This document shows positions 26,501 to 39,600 of a stretch of DNA of 64,000 nucleotides, in pieces. The stretch comes from Magnolia sinica (lineage: Eukaryota > Streptophyta > Magnoliopsida > Magnoliales > Magnoliaceae). A model generated the notes under the pieces. The model did not search any database, was not told the DNA's origin, and worked only from the letters and a program-made list of their open reading frames with translations. Location of the stretch: contig NC_080586.1 in NCBI RefSeq assembly GCF_029962835.1, positions 70,371,001 through 70,435,000 of the forward strand. Direction: 5' to 3'. A program made the position numbers and the translations under genes. The number at the start of each line of letters is the position of its first letter. Within the stretch, counting starts at the first letter, position 1.

Positions 26501-29500
26501 CTACTACTTTTGAACCGGTTTCCAAGAAGTGAAATCCCCCTGAATATTCAAACGGGTGAAACGGTAATAATCACCCATTTCCAGGGTATTTACCATTTCC
26601 AGGTGAAACGATAAAAATCAAACAGGCCCTTATTGTCACCAACATAGGGAAGTGGAAAGCGTAGATCTTCTAGTGTGGAGGTTTCATCTCTCCTGTTCCT
26701 TTTTTCCTTCTTGCTATATCTTGTATTGCCTTTTCTTTTGCAACGGAGTTTTATCGCCATTAAAAAATGGCAGATCTTGCTAAAAGTAAAATGGGTTCAT
26801 GCACATGTTGTGTGTGCTTTTGTGTGTTGCCTGCAGGCACACACACATATGGATCTATGCATGTATATCTAACCCCGTTAAAGGCTTGTTTTAGATAATT
26901 TTGCCTTATATCTTAATGGAGGTTTTGTTTTGCTTTGTTTTTTTTTTTTTGTAATAACTATTGTACAGGTATTTGGAGCCTTTATCAATTGCTTTGGAAA
27001 ATGAAAAATGGTCATTGGTGCAACCTTTGTTATCCTCTTCTTATATCGGATATGGCACTTCCAGCTTGAAACAAGTAATTTATTTCTTGATCCTATTCTT
27101 TCTTGACTTTTAAGGTTGTGTAACCTATGCTATCCAAAATAGAGATGTCGATGTGAGAACATTGGAATTAATTGCTGATACATCTCTATTGTTGCACTAT
27201 TGGTTCTTTCATGCATGTGGTTTGATCTCTAGCTTTGTGTCTTATTCTCTTATATTGTTTGTATGTTCTATGTTAAAACACAATCCTCTAAAAAATAGGA
27301 TGTTCCATGCATATTTCAGAACTTTTTAGTTAAAAAACTATTTTTCAATTTATTTATTTTTGGTTGATTCCTACTTGCAATCCTCATTAGAGAACAATCT
27401 TGCATACTTGCCAAGCTCCAAGTCTTTCATTTAGCTTAGGATAGGGAATGTAGCAAGGTGGTGTGCAATTCAAGATATTTCTATGCAGTATGCACATAAA
27501 TGTTTCTCTGAAATCTAAAGGATTTGATGGACAGGATGCTTCTATGCATGAAAATAGAAAATGCTATAACTGCTCAAATTTATAGAATTCAGAAACTACC
27601 TCGTCTTCTTGAAATCTAAACCAAACTCAATGCAGTTCTTTTGGCTGATGGAGGATCTCAGAACAGAACTTAGAGAGCATGCTAGGATCACGCCGACATG
27701 AGTGGCATGCGTTGTGTCCAGAGAGTAAAAGTGGAGCAACATAGATGAAAGAATTTATACGTTTGGATATATAAACCAAAAGGTTCTGAAAATTTGCCTA
27801 AGGTTCTGCATGTGATTGGCTAGTCGCCCTCTTATTCAGCTCGAAGTTGAGATTCTAAAATGACAATGAGTGATTGGCTGATGTTATGCACTAACAGCTT
27901 CTAAAGGGGCATATTGAACTGAAAGACCCTCCTTTAGGACGTTGAATGGTTGATAGTCAGTAAATGAGTTAAGAAAAATGATTCCACCAGCAGAATCGTA
28001 GAGCCGTTTCTGTATTGACTTCGTAAAGAAAAATGATTCCATGAGCAGAATCGTAGAGCTGTTACTGTGTTGACTTCGAAAGCAAGCAATTACGAAGTCA
28101 GATGATTCCAAGACATTAGATCATTTCTCTTCCAAATTTAGAAAATAACTCTCATCATACAAGAAATCCAAACAACAGAGGCCAAAAGACAAATGCTTCA
28201 GTTAGCACATTTTCACGTTGTATTTTCTGCCCTTATATTATATACAATATATATTTATGTGTAAATTTGACGAGATGCTTACGTTATGCACATTGAAGGA
28301 TGCAATGGAGCTTGACCAGCTTATTGGCTATTTGATCAATAAGGAAAACTCTGAAGGCGTGGTTCTACTTGGGCATAGTACTGGTTGTCAGGTGAATAAT
28401 TCTGTTGTAAAATAACATTCTGTTGAAGTTCAGTTTTAGTATTTTTTAGTTACACATTTAGGGCCTGTTGCATTTACATAAAATTCAAGGATTTGAATTG
28501 CAAACAGTTTCTCACAACCTGCCACATTGGCTCTTTCTATTATTGCTTAGTGGAGAGGAGGTGCACTTTTCCAATTGTCTTTTCATTGGCCTCATGCAAA
28601 AATAAAAATGATTTGAAAGGCAAGATTCTTCCCAGGAAATGACAACATCTAGGACTGGTATGCCATTGTCAGAAACTGTCTGCATTTCAGATCCCTTTGT
28701 TTCAGATTTATGTAATGCGAAAAAGCTTTGAGAGAGTAGAATCTTACTTATTTGTCTTTTATATGCACAAAATTCAGGATATCGTGCATTACATGCGAAC
28801 AAATGCTGCATGCTCTAGAGCTGTTCGTGGAGCCATTTTGCAGGTTCTTTCTTTCCGATATATGGGATTAGTCTTTTTTTTTTTTTTTTTCCCTAATATA
28901 TACATATATAGGTTCAGAACCTTCTATGCATAGGGTGTCTCTAAATTAGATGGAAGTTGATAGGAGTGCTTGCAGTAGTAATTAGTTTCCAGCACGAATT
29001 GGAAGTAACAGATGTAAGTAAAGCATCAAGTGCCTACTATCTCTTGCATCTTTTGTATTTGGATGAAGGATTGGACATAACCGTCAGAATTTGCTAATCC
29101 TGTGTTGAACTCTAGGTATTTGTTGGTAATATACCCAGTCATATTATATCTGCATGTTCAGTTGTTAGCTTGGTAACTTGTATTATTTGATAATAATGGT
29201 GATTATCTTATATTTCATGCATCTATGGATACTGTTCTTAGGAGGTCTACTAACTCTGCTATTCAGGAAAAAAAAGAAAGAAAGAAAAAAGGATGTAGTA
29301 ACTCTCTCAGCATTCGTGTAGTCGCAGCCCTTGATAAGAGTGGAACGGGGGAATAGAATTTGTGTAGCTGGTCTCAATTAGTTGGGATAAGGCTCAGATG
29401 ATGATGATGCTGAACTCTCTCAGCAAAAGGTCATACTCTAGAGCAAAATGACCTCGGCTTGTAGCTGAGCTTATCAATTAATCAGATATTTCAGAGGATA

Positions 29501-30330
29501 CTTAATAGGCCTGTGTGTGTGACAGAGATCACCATGGGTTGTCATTTATGGAGAAAGGAGACTACCAAACCCAAAATGGCTGATGGTTCATAACATATCA
29601 TATTATATGCTACATGGCGCAAGATTGTCATGTGATGAATAAGGGCCAGGACCATGCAATGGTGTATTTATGAGTGGGTGCTACTTTTGTAGCAACACAG
29701 TCAATGGAAGAAAGACATGATACATGGTTATGGTTAGATCTGTTGATTATTGTGATCTTTTGGTGTTCGGAAATAAAGAATGATGAGCATGGTAGAGAGA
29801 TAACACACAGTACTCTGTACTCTTTTATGTTGTTTGTTGCATAGAAAAATGAGTATCTTGTCATATTTGTTTCCCAACTGGAGTATCGTGGAAACCGTTA
29901 ATGCTCATTGTCCACAAATTTCAGTCGATGAGTGGAATTTCATTTTACAAAATAGAAATATACCTAGATCTTAATACTCAATCAACATATGCAAACGCAT
30001 TTATCAGGCCATCGGTGGCATTGATTAGATTTTCAGTTTCCCACATGGTATTGGAGCCAAGCAAGAAGGCAATCTCAATCTTCTCTTGAGCTCTGAAATT
30101 CATATAGGATCAAGTGCCTTTCCAAAATCTGCAAGTCCTAAGCATCACAGATTCAAATTCCAAATGCCTCAGCAATATCACTATTCCTTTCAAAATTCTA
30201 TTCTCTTTCTTCTATACATATCATCACCCTATGCAAAAGTTCCACTCTTGCTCCTTTCCCATACCCCAAAACATCATAAACCTGAATTGCCCTTATGATC
30301 AACCCAAAACCCAAATGCTAGAAGTTCAAT

Positions 30331-30405
<75 letters not shown>

Positions 30406-33400
30406 TGAGTGGGGGTGCCGGGGACTGGAGTTACAAGAAGAGCTTGGCCCTCTGACTAAATGGTTGTAAGAGCGAAGAACAAAGCACTAGGAATAAGGTA
30501 ATGATAAGAAATAGATCCTATTGTCACAAATTTCTACTTGTTCATTTTTCCATGACCTTGAAATTGTATTGTGGTCGTTGCATGTGTGCTTCTTTGCCTT
30601 ATTCTCTGTACCTAGTGATTGACCTCTTGAGTCAAGAATCAATTTGCTTCCAGGTCCTTATTCTAGCCAACAAGATCCAATTTCTCATCCACCCATTTAG
30701 AATAGCAAGTTGAAGCCCACTTCTTAGACCTCTTCAATAGGATCTTTTAAAAAGATCTCATTGTCTGGCCTCAAGCTCGGCAATCCTTAGTGGGCTTCAG
30801 TTCTAGCCTAGCCATGTGTGATTCCTTAACCTACAATATACCTAGGGATTGTTTGGCATATCGAAGGAAGATTTGACTTAAGAGGAAGTATACCCAGATA
30901 ACCTGTGAAAAAAATGATAGCTTGAACAACAATACAAACATATTAAGAAAATCAATGGATTGGGCTGCAGATTTGGAACAGGACACATGAATCTCTCACA
31001 TGCACATAAACTGGTCAATAAGCTTACTCATGGGAGATTGATAAGTCTAATGACTCTCTTTGCTTTCATCTATGCATGGCTTGTTGTTATTGTAGCCCAT
31101 TATCATGGGGACCAAAGAAACAAGTGACAATACATTGAAAACCAAGGACATATTGTCTGTATTCCTTCCCACATATTATGGGATCATCAACAAATCATGA
31201 GCATTTCCACTTCGTGTTGAATTCTTCTGGTTATTCATACACATCAAGATCTTTTCATCTGAAATCTCTAGGAGGAACCAATAGGCAAGGTTACGTCCGA
31301 CAATTTCCCACCTCTTGGCAATTGGATGCACATGTTCGATAAAGAGAGGATTCATTGGCCATTTATGGAGGAGAATTTTCAATCATACATAATGTCAAAG
31401 GAATGCGTAAATGAGTCAAATTAGGAAGTGATTTCACCAAGAGGAGGATTGCATTTGCATCCCCAAAGCACCTTGGCATTATTTGTCAAATAGTTTAAAA
31501 TGTTGACCATAAACTCGAAAGGACTATTTGCTAGATGGTTTTTCATCTTGAACTGTCTTTACAATTTCCAGCATGATGTCGTAGAGCCTAAACAGAACAA
31601 CATCTCACTACCAGATTACTTGGAAAATCAAGGTTAAGGTGAGTAGTCAGGATCAGATAGAGTGGAGGTGGGACCCCAAAAGGCCACTTTTCTTCCAAGG
31701 CCTTAGATGCCCAGAGGAGTTGACCAACACCCTCCTTGTTCCAAAGGCTAGGGAAAGCATATTCTATCGAGGTTAGAAGCATTCATTTGGACAGTTTGAC
31801 AAATAGAACTCTGCTTGTGACAATTTTAAAGAGGAAGATTTTCCATGCAGTATGTAATACATGTGCTGGGAAGATGCGGCATCCAGTGGACAACCTATTT
31901 GTACATCGGTCTCTCATTGAGGATATTTGAGATCATTTCCTATCCGCTTTCGACATTTATCTTAGGTTCTTAATGGGACTCTGGCGGAGCTCATTGAAGG
32001 GTGGCATGGTAGCTTCCTCCCTCATAAGGTGAAAATATGTGGGATATGCTCCCTTTCGGCAGTAGTGTAAAGAAAGGAGCATTTGTGATGACACTCATTT
32101 TCTGTGAAGCTAAAGATGTTATGGTGGATTTCTTAAGTATGGTTATTTGTTGGTTTTGGGTCTCAAGGTTAACTTTGCAAAATCAGAATTCTTTGGGGTC
32201 AATTTATCTAGAGAAGAGACTCTTAGCTTTTCTAAATCCTTTGGTTGTAGTGTTGGTTCCCTTCCCACTACTTATTTGGTTCTACCCCTCTGCATAGGCA
32301 AGCCCCCTAAGCACCATTGGGACAAAGTCTGAGAGAAAGCTATCCCCATGGAAATGTAATCTACTCTCTTTGGATGGTAGAATTACTCTCATTAAATCCT
32401 CTGTGTCCAACTTGCCTCAATACCATATGTCCCTGTATTCTTGCCCCAAGTCAATTATTGCTAGAATGGACAAGTTGCGTAGATTCTTTTTATGGCAAGG
32501 GGGTTCTATCTCAAAGAAATTCCCTCTTCTGATGCAGGACAACTAACCACTTACTCTAAAAGCTCGAACTGATAGAGTGTGGTGAATCAAACTTTTTATC
32601 TCATAGCCTAGGCCCCACTTCACATAGGTCAAGCCCTCGGCCGAAGCCCCCTCATGGGCCCCACTTCACATGGGCCCGCATCACATGGGTCTTGCTTCAC
32701 ATGGGCCGCCCACCCCCAGTGTGCCCCTGCCTCACATAGGCCACCCCACTCGATCCTGGTCTGAAAATGCCCATGCATTAATCACCCCCAGTGATGAGTT
32801 TCGAACACGAGACCTTCCTCTCTGATACCACTTTGATGCATGACAACTAACCGCTTGCTCTAAAAGCTCGAACTAATCTCTTTATCTCATAGCCTAAGCC
32901 CCGCTCACATGGGTCAAGCCCTCGGCTAAACCCCCCTTGTGGGCCCCACATCACATGGGTCTCGCCTCACATGAGCTACCTACCTCACATGGCCGCCCAC
33001 CCCGAGTGTCCCCTCACCTCACACAGGCCACCCCACTCGAGCCTGGTGTGAAGATGCCCCTGCATTATATTCTCAATTGGAAGGAGGTTTGCACCCCCTA
33101 TTCAGAGGGTGGAGCTAGGATCAGACACCTGGAATTGGTTAATCAAGCTTTGTTAGGTTAGTGGTTGTGGAGGTTTGCTTTTGAAAGTTCCAACCTTTAG
33201 AGATCCGCTATAGCTACTAAATATGGCTTTTGTGTTAGGGTTAGAGAACTAAGTCCTCTCTTCATCGATCCTCCTCCTCCTTGTGGAAAGGTATTGTTAG
33301 GGCTCTCTCCTAAAGTGTTTTCTAACATCAGGTTCGTCTCGAGGAAGGGTGATCGTATTAGATTTTGGGAATATCCTTGGTGTGGGCCTTCCCCCTTAAA

Positions 33401-33564
33401 GGACTCTTTTCCTTCCCTTGCCCTCCTTAATCTAGATAAGGACATTCTAGTGTTGAATTGTTTTTCGAAGTCTAGAGATTTAGGTGTATGGACCCCTTCG
33501 TTGCGGAGTAACCTTTTTTATGAGGGACTCCAAGATCTTACATCTCTTCTTTCCAATTTGCATG

Positions 33565-33605
<41 letters not shown>

Positions 33606-36600
33606 GATGAGGACTCCATCTCTTGGAATCTTTCAAGCTCAGGGGCCTTCTCAGTTAAATCCTTTTACAATTGGTTGGCCATGGTAGACTCTTCAGGCCC
33701 ATTGCCCACACAGGAAACATTTGGTCATGGAGCCCCTCTCAAAGTGGCGTGGCCTTTGGATGGCTGTTAGGACGAAATCGTATTTTTACTATTGATTACT
33801 TATGGAAAAAGGGAATGGTTGTGCTAAATGCTTGTTGCCTTTGCCTTCATTAGCAAGAATCTATTAATCATCTCTTCATCCACTACAGTTTCTCCACAAA
33901 TATCTAGTATCATGTCCTACAACTGGCTAGGATTAGTTGGGTCATGCCAAAAGATGTCAGACATCTTTTCTTGTTGTGGCATGGCGAAGATGGAGGCTCC
34001 CTAGGTAGGAAGAAGTGGCAGATTCTCATGCTAGCTGTTTTGTGGTCTATCTGGCTCAAAAGAAATAGTCGGTGTTTCAATAATAAGAGTAGCTTTGAAC
34101 TTGGGTTTTCAGCAAAGTGTTGATCTTGTTTAGGGACTGGGCCCCTTAATTGGATCCTGCCTCTTAGGGTTTAGAGGGGAGTGTTCAGCTAGGGGTGCTG
34201 GGGGTTATATTGTCTTGTATTCTTATTTATTTATTTATTTTTCTTGTTTTGCTTTGCTTTTGTATAGTTGTTATTGTGTGTTTCTTCCTATTTCTCTTTT
34301 AATAATTTTGATCTTTCAAAAAAAATTGAGTTATATATTTTCCATGTGTATAGATGCCGGTGCTTGCGTATCATTCATAGTAACTGCCAAATTATTAGAT
34401 AACTCAAAAATCTTTTTCCGAGTTTTAACCCTCATTATTGGGAAATTTGGTTCTCCTTTAGATGATTATTTTCTGTAAGTGACTATTTTGGTAATTTTGT
34501 GTAAAAGAAAAAAGGTGAAGGCCCAACTCGTGGTCCCCTCACTTTTGAGGCCATGTGCTTAACAACATACGAAAGACACAAGATTGGTTCCAATTGAAAA
34601 CATATTGAGTTAGCTTTTAAACGAAAAGCGATCATGCAATTCTTACATGAATTGAGGATTATGACTAATTTAGTGAAGGATTATATAGTTGTGATGTTAT
34701 TTAGGATATTTTACTCATTATTAATATTTTATTAGAGTAGGGATTATATGGTAAAGAATAAAGTTTATTAACTATTAGTCACTATTTTATTAAATTATTT
34801 TGAATCAAAACTAGTGAATGGTTACAAATAAATTAAGGTTTCTTTTACTTTTGGAAAAATTTCTTTACATTTATAAGGCTCTTTTGGATGGTTGAACGAA
34901 TAATGGAAGCTTTGTTATGGCATCAAGCTAGCGACATATATTGTCAACATTTTGGGTGATTTTTTTTTTAAAATTATTTATTATTATTATTTTTGAATGA
35001 ATAACCAAAATCTTATTTAAGTAAAATAACAAAAGTTATAGATGTGCATGAGAATTGAGAAGATCTTGGATTGAGAGTAATGTTGGATGAGAGGGAGCGA
35101 AATCGAGAGTGATGTTGGATGAGAGGGAGAGAAGTTGTCTACAGGGGAGATTGAGAGGAAGATCGACAGGACGGACAGGAGAAAGATCTTACTAGAGGAG
35201 AATAGAGGTGTGTGAGAAGATCATCTTGGATCCCTAAAGGTTGGTGCGAGAGAAAGGAGATTTGATAGAGAGTATTAACAGTGTTTTAAATATCGACGAT
35301 ATCAGTCGATATATCCTACGATATATCTTGTATCCCACCAATGCGATACGAAATGCACAAGTAGTGCGATATATCCCACATGTTCGATTTGGTGAGTATT
35401 TTTGAATTTTGGTCCTTTTATTTTTTGTAAATCATGTCAAATTAGTGTCAGATTGTTACAAATCCATGATTTTTCATGTTTTGCATGAAAAATTATGAAT
35501 TTGGAGCTTTGATTTCGAGATTTAGAGGAGATGGGCCGAGTTGCGAAAAATTGAAAAAAAATCAAAATTTCCCAATTTCTCGCAACTCAATTGCTATCTT
35601 TGTGTCTAAACATCAAATCAAACATGTATGTAACCTAATCTAGTGATTCCTCTTTTGCTTTTAAATGTATTGCTTGTGTTTCTACATGTATTCTTACATT
35701 TATAAATTATATGAATAGACATTGAATACACTTGCATTAATTCAGTTAGATAACTCATAGATTAGGACCCCATACAAAGAAAACCTATTATGTGTACTTG
35801 TTTTTTGTAATGTTTTGATTTATAAGTGTGTATTAATGTTTTTTTTAACAATCACTGAAGTTTCATTCAAAAATTCAACCAATTTCCCAATTGTTTCCCA
35901 TGTTTCCAACAACAACGATACATTACACGATACAACCGATATATCCCATGCGATAACCGATATGTATCTGTATCCCAAGAATGTGATACATAACGCGATA
36001 CCGATATTTCGAACACTGTGTATTAAGAGGTTGAGCCATAACATTGGGGTATGGAGCAAGGTTTTTAGGGGGGAGAGCTAGAGAGGGAGTATCGGGGGAG
36101 AAGGAATGTGTCAAGGGAGAGAGAAGGGGGAGGGGGGAGAGAGAGAGAATGAAACAATAGGGGTGGGAAACGGGCTACAGGAGGAGGATGCTGATCTAGG
36201 GGAAGGGTAAGCAAAATGATGGATTCGGGTAAAGAGGAAAAGAAAATCGCAAAACAGAAAGGAAAGCACCCAGTAGATTTCATGTGTTATTAGAGCTTCT
36301 GAGTCTGTTTGTCAATTTTTTTTTTTTATTTTTTTTAAAAAAAAGGGTGGATGGAATCACAGTTCATTAAGGCATTCAAGGAAGCAGGGAGGGTGAAGGA
36401 GGTTGCCGTCCCTCGAAAAAGGGGTTTTGTAATCATTCGGGGATTTGCATTTAATAGAATGGAGAAATCGAAAGAGGTGAATCATGCAGTAACTGCTCTG
36501 AATGGAAGATGCTTTTGGGGGAAGGAAGATTTCAGTGAAGAAAGAAAGGTATGGTTTGGAGATTGTGAATTGGGTATCGTCTAAGAAGGGGGAAAGAAGA

Positions 36601-39600
36601 GAGAAGGGTGGCTAGATCCAGTGTATGGCAGGAGATAGGACTCAATTGAGCTCAAGAAGTGGGGAGCTCAAAGGGTGAAGAGTCTAAATCATTCTGGGAG
36701 GTTGTGGTGGAAAATACTGAGGGTGAGGAGTTGGAAAGAAGAAGAGGCTTGAAGGAGACAAGTAAGGTAGGCCAGGAGATACGAGGTGGGTTTGGATAGG
36801 AGACTTGAAGGAGGGACCACTGGTGTGAGTACATCCAATGATGGTCGAAAATGCTTGGGGAGTATTTTAATGGAGTCTAGTGGCATCGGTGAGAGTTGGG
36901 GCCTCATTAGAAGAGGTGGGGTTGTGGTTCTCTCGCAATTGTAGTATGTGGGAGCCTGATTAAGTGCTCTAGCATGTAGGAGGTGTGGTGATCGTTGCGC
37001 TTAGAAGCTAATGTTGATAAGGTCATCCTTGCCAACAATTTCTTCATAGACGACTTGGTCTTTTCGGTTTGCAATTGGGAAGATTGGTCGATCTTGGGAA
37101 GGGGGGATGTCTGGGTCCAACTTTGGGATTTTCCTTGGTAACTTCCGTTTCAGGAATTCTTCCCCATCGATTCTTTGATTGAGAGCTGGAAGGATCTTTG
37201 GGTTGCTAAAATCTGCATCCGGAAGTTGTCTTTGGTGTTAGAGAAGGTGATGATAGAAGGCAAAGAGAAGCTATTCATGCGGGTGGTGAGTTAAGAGGTT
37301 TGGAGTGTAGGAGGAAATGGTGTTGCTGTAATGATGATAGTGAACCTTGGTACATGGGTCGACGTTGAGGTGGGAGTTGAAGGACCAAAATTTCGATGGT
37401 TTAATGGACCACATAATCGAGCTCCTGATACATGCAAAATGTTGTCTTGTGAGAAGGGTGTAGGTGGTGAGGCAATGGGTCGAAGGCTGCACTTGTACTA
37501 GCTCCATGCCAAGTAAGATGGGAGGACATTACGGGTGTCAACACATCTCCTCTTTTGGGGGCACCACCGACGTTGGTGGTGTGTTGATTTGGCAAAGTTC
37601 TATGGGGCCCACCATGATGTATGTGTTAGATATCCAGACTGTCCATCCATTCTACCAGATCATTCTAGGGCATGAGCCAAAAAAATGAGGCAAATCAAAA
37701 GCTTAAGAGGACCACACCATATAAAACAACGGGGATTGAACGCGTACCATTAAGAACTTCTTAGGGGGCACAAAAGTTTTGGATCAAACTAATATATGTG
37801 TTTTCCCTTCATCTAGGTCTATGTGACCTTATGAGCAATTTGGATGGCAAATAAACATCATGGTGGGCCCTATGAAGGTTTCAATGGTGGGTGTCATTAT
37901 TCCCATTGCATTCTGTGGTGTAGTCCACTTGAGCTTTGGATCTGCTTCATTTTTGGGCTCATGCCCTAAGATGATCTGGAAAATGGATGGATGGTGTGGA
38001 TATAACACATGCATCGCGGTGGGGCCCACAAAACTTTCCCACTTCAACACACTGTTGAGGTCAATGGTGTGCTACACTACACAATTCGAGTCCATGAGGG
38101 AGATCTTATTTGTGCGGCACATGTCCTGGCCAGAGGAGAAGTTAGTGGCACCTCTACAAGGCATATGAATGAGGTTGATTGTGTGGTGTTGTATCGAGAC
38201 TTTTCGCATGAGGGTGAAGTTTTAAAGGAGGACACATGCAACCTTCCTTTTTCCTTAATTGAGATAGGCATTGATCCAAGTCAATTCTTTGCTTTCTTGG
38301 TCCAGACCTTGGCAATGGTGAGTTGGAGATTGCCCAAAAGGAGCTTGATTGGGAGAGTCCATCTTCATCCCTGATCCCCGGTGGCAACATTGAGGCTCTC
38401 GCAATGGGGCCTTCGTCGGTGGAGATACCTTGCACAGGAGTTGGGAAATTGATAGATTTGTAGGGAACCAAAATGGGGGAGCTAACGTAGAGACTGGAGG
38501 GCCCAGTGAGTGGTTGCGGTTCTGGGAATCTAGTGGTTGAACTCTCAGGAGCCTAGGATGCTCAGCGGAAGGACGACTCGTTGTTAGAAGCCATGGACAT
38601 TCAACCTATTCGAGTGTCTGGAGGAGGAAGTAGGAAGCTTGTGAAGTGTAAGGGGGTGAAGACGTGATTGTACGATGCTCGTTTTGGGGGACGATAGTCC
38701 CGTTTCCATGGCGAGGGGAATGTGTTGGATCAAAGAGGCAATAGGGAATGTTGGGAAGATGGTTGGGGTCACATTCAAGGATTGCAAGGACTACACATCT
38801 TTATTCAATTTGTGGAGGAGAGAGGAAACTTGAAAGTCCAAGAAGCTACTTAGGAACAAGCGAGCAGAGTAGCTAAGGATTAGAGAGAGTTGAAGAATTT
38901 GGTGTCTATCGTTAATTGTGGGGGGCAAGGGAAGAAGGATGAGGAAAGGTGTTTAATGAAGATTGTAAGCTAGAACATGAGGGGTTTAGGGTGCCCTTAA
39001 AAAAAGAGCTTTGCAAGAAACTAAATTGCAGTCTATGAGCCAGTCAATTGTTAATGCAATTTGGGGAAGAAAGCCTGAGGACTAGTTGTTGTTGGGTGTA
39101 GAAGGGACAATGGGAGGTATTATGATATGGGATTCCAATCTTTTGGAGTCGGGAGGACTGGTGCTTGGTCAATTCTCGACTTCCTTTCTATTGAGGTATT
39201 CAACAATTGGTTTTAAGTGCTTCTTCACAACGATGCAAGATCCAAATACTCACGATCAACAGGTTCAGCTATGGGTTAAGTTAGACTCCATTTGTCACAA
39301 GTGGGGCCTACTGTGGTGCTTGGGGGATGACTTCAACATAGTTAGATTTTCTTTCGAGAAGTCGGGAGGGGCCACATTAACCAAAGCATAAGGGAATTCT
39401 CTAATTGGTTCAATGGAAAAGAACTCGTGGATTTGCCTATAAGGGATGTGAGGTTCACATGGTCTAACGGGCAAGATAGGGTAGTGAAGTCAAAGCTAGA
39501 TCAATTTTTGGTTTCTTCTAATTGGGCGGAGAGTTTCCCCTTGTGTCTTAAGGTGGACTTCCGAGGCCCATTTCAGATCACTGCCCAGTTGTGTTAGAAG

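Larger units (their letters stand above)
22848..26629. mobile_element. Tourist/PIF-Harbinger-like element with nested insertions (TSD TTA)
   Basis: Ends GGGCGTGTTTGATTTTT and, inverted, GGGCCTGTTTGATTTTT, flanked by TTA on both sides (22,845-22,847; 26,630-26,632). The subterminal arms (CTGGGAAATACC, GGTAATAATTA) are also inverted. No transposase is seen. Its centre carries a GTGGGGCCCAC foldback repeat, which is itself split by a hAT element at 23,099-26,300. Confidence 0.8.
31740..34330 (+). pseudogene. L1-type LINE remnants (RT end, zf-RVT), with TRIM inside
   Basis: 31,800-32,035 is the tail of one copy ([18 protein letters not shown]). From 32,090 a second begins in [22 protein letters not shown], then [20 protein letters not shown] and [10 protein letters not shown]. 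After the TRIM at 32,530-33,067 it resumes with [39 protein letters not shown] and [19 protein letters not shown] (CT)n tract is embedded at about 33,570. Frameshifts make it non-functional. Confidence 0.8.

Noticed and set aside
28459-28520. GGGCCTGTTGCATTTAC as a Harbinger-like end
   Set aside because: No inverted partner or three-base duplication nearby.
30114-30455. 113-codon frame with a Tyr-Ile run
   Set aside because: The run is the (TA)n microsatellite translated; not a protein.
31176-31382. Minus-strand frame with [16 protein letters not shown]
   Set aside because: Might be part of a mobile-element protein, but no motif could be assigned, so it is not listed as a gene.
37860-38374. 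Overlapping open frames of 102 and 121 codons
   Set aside because: The first part is the right arm of a foldback repeat and the rest is decayed LINE sequence; no independent gene.
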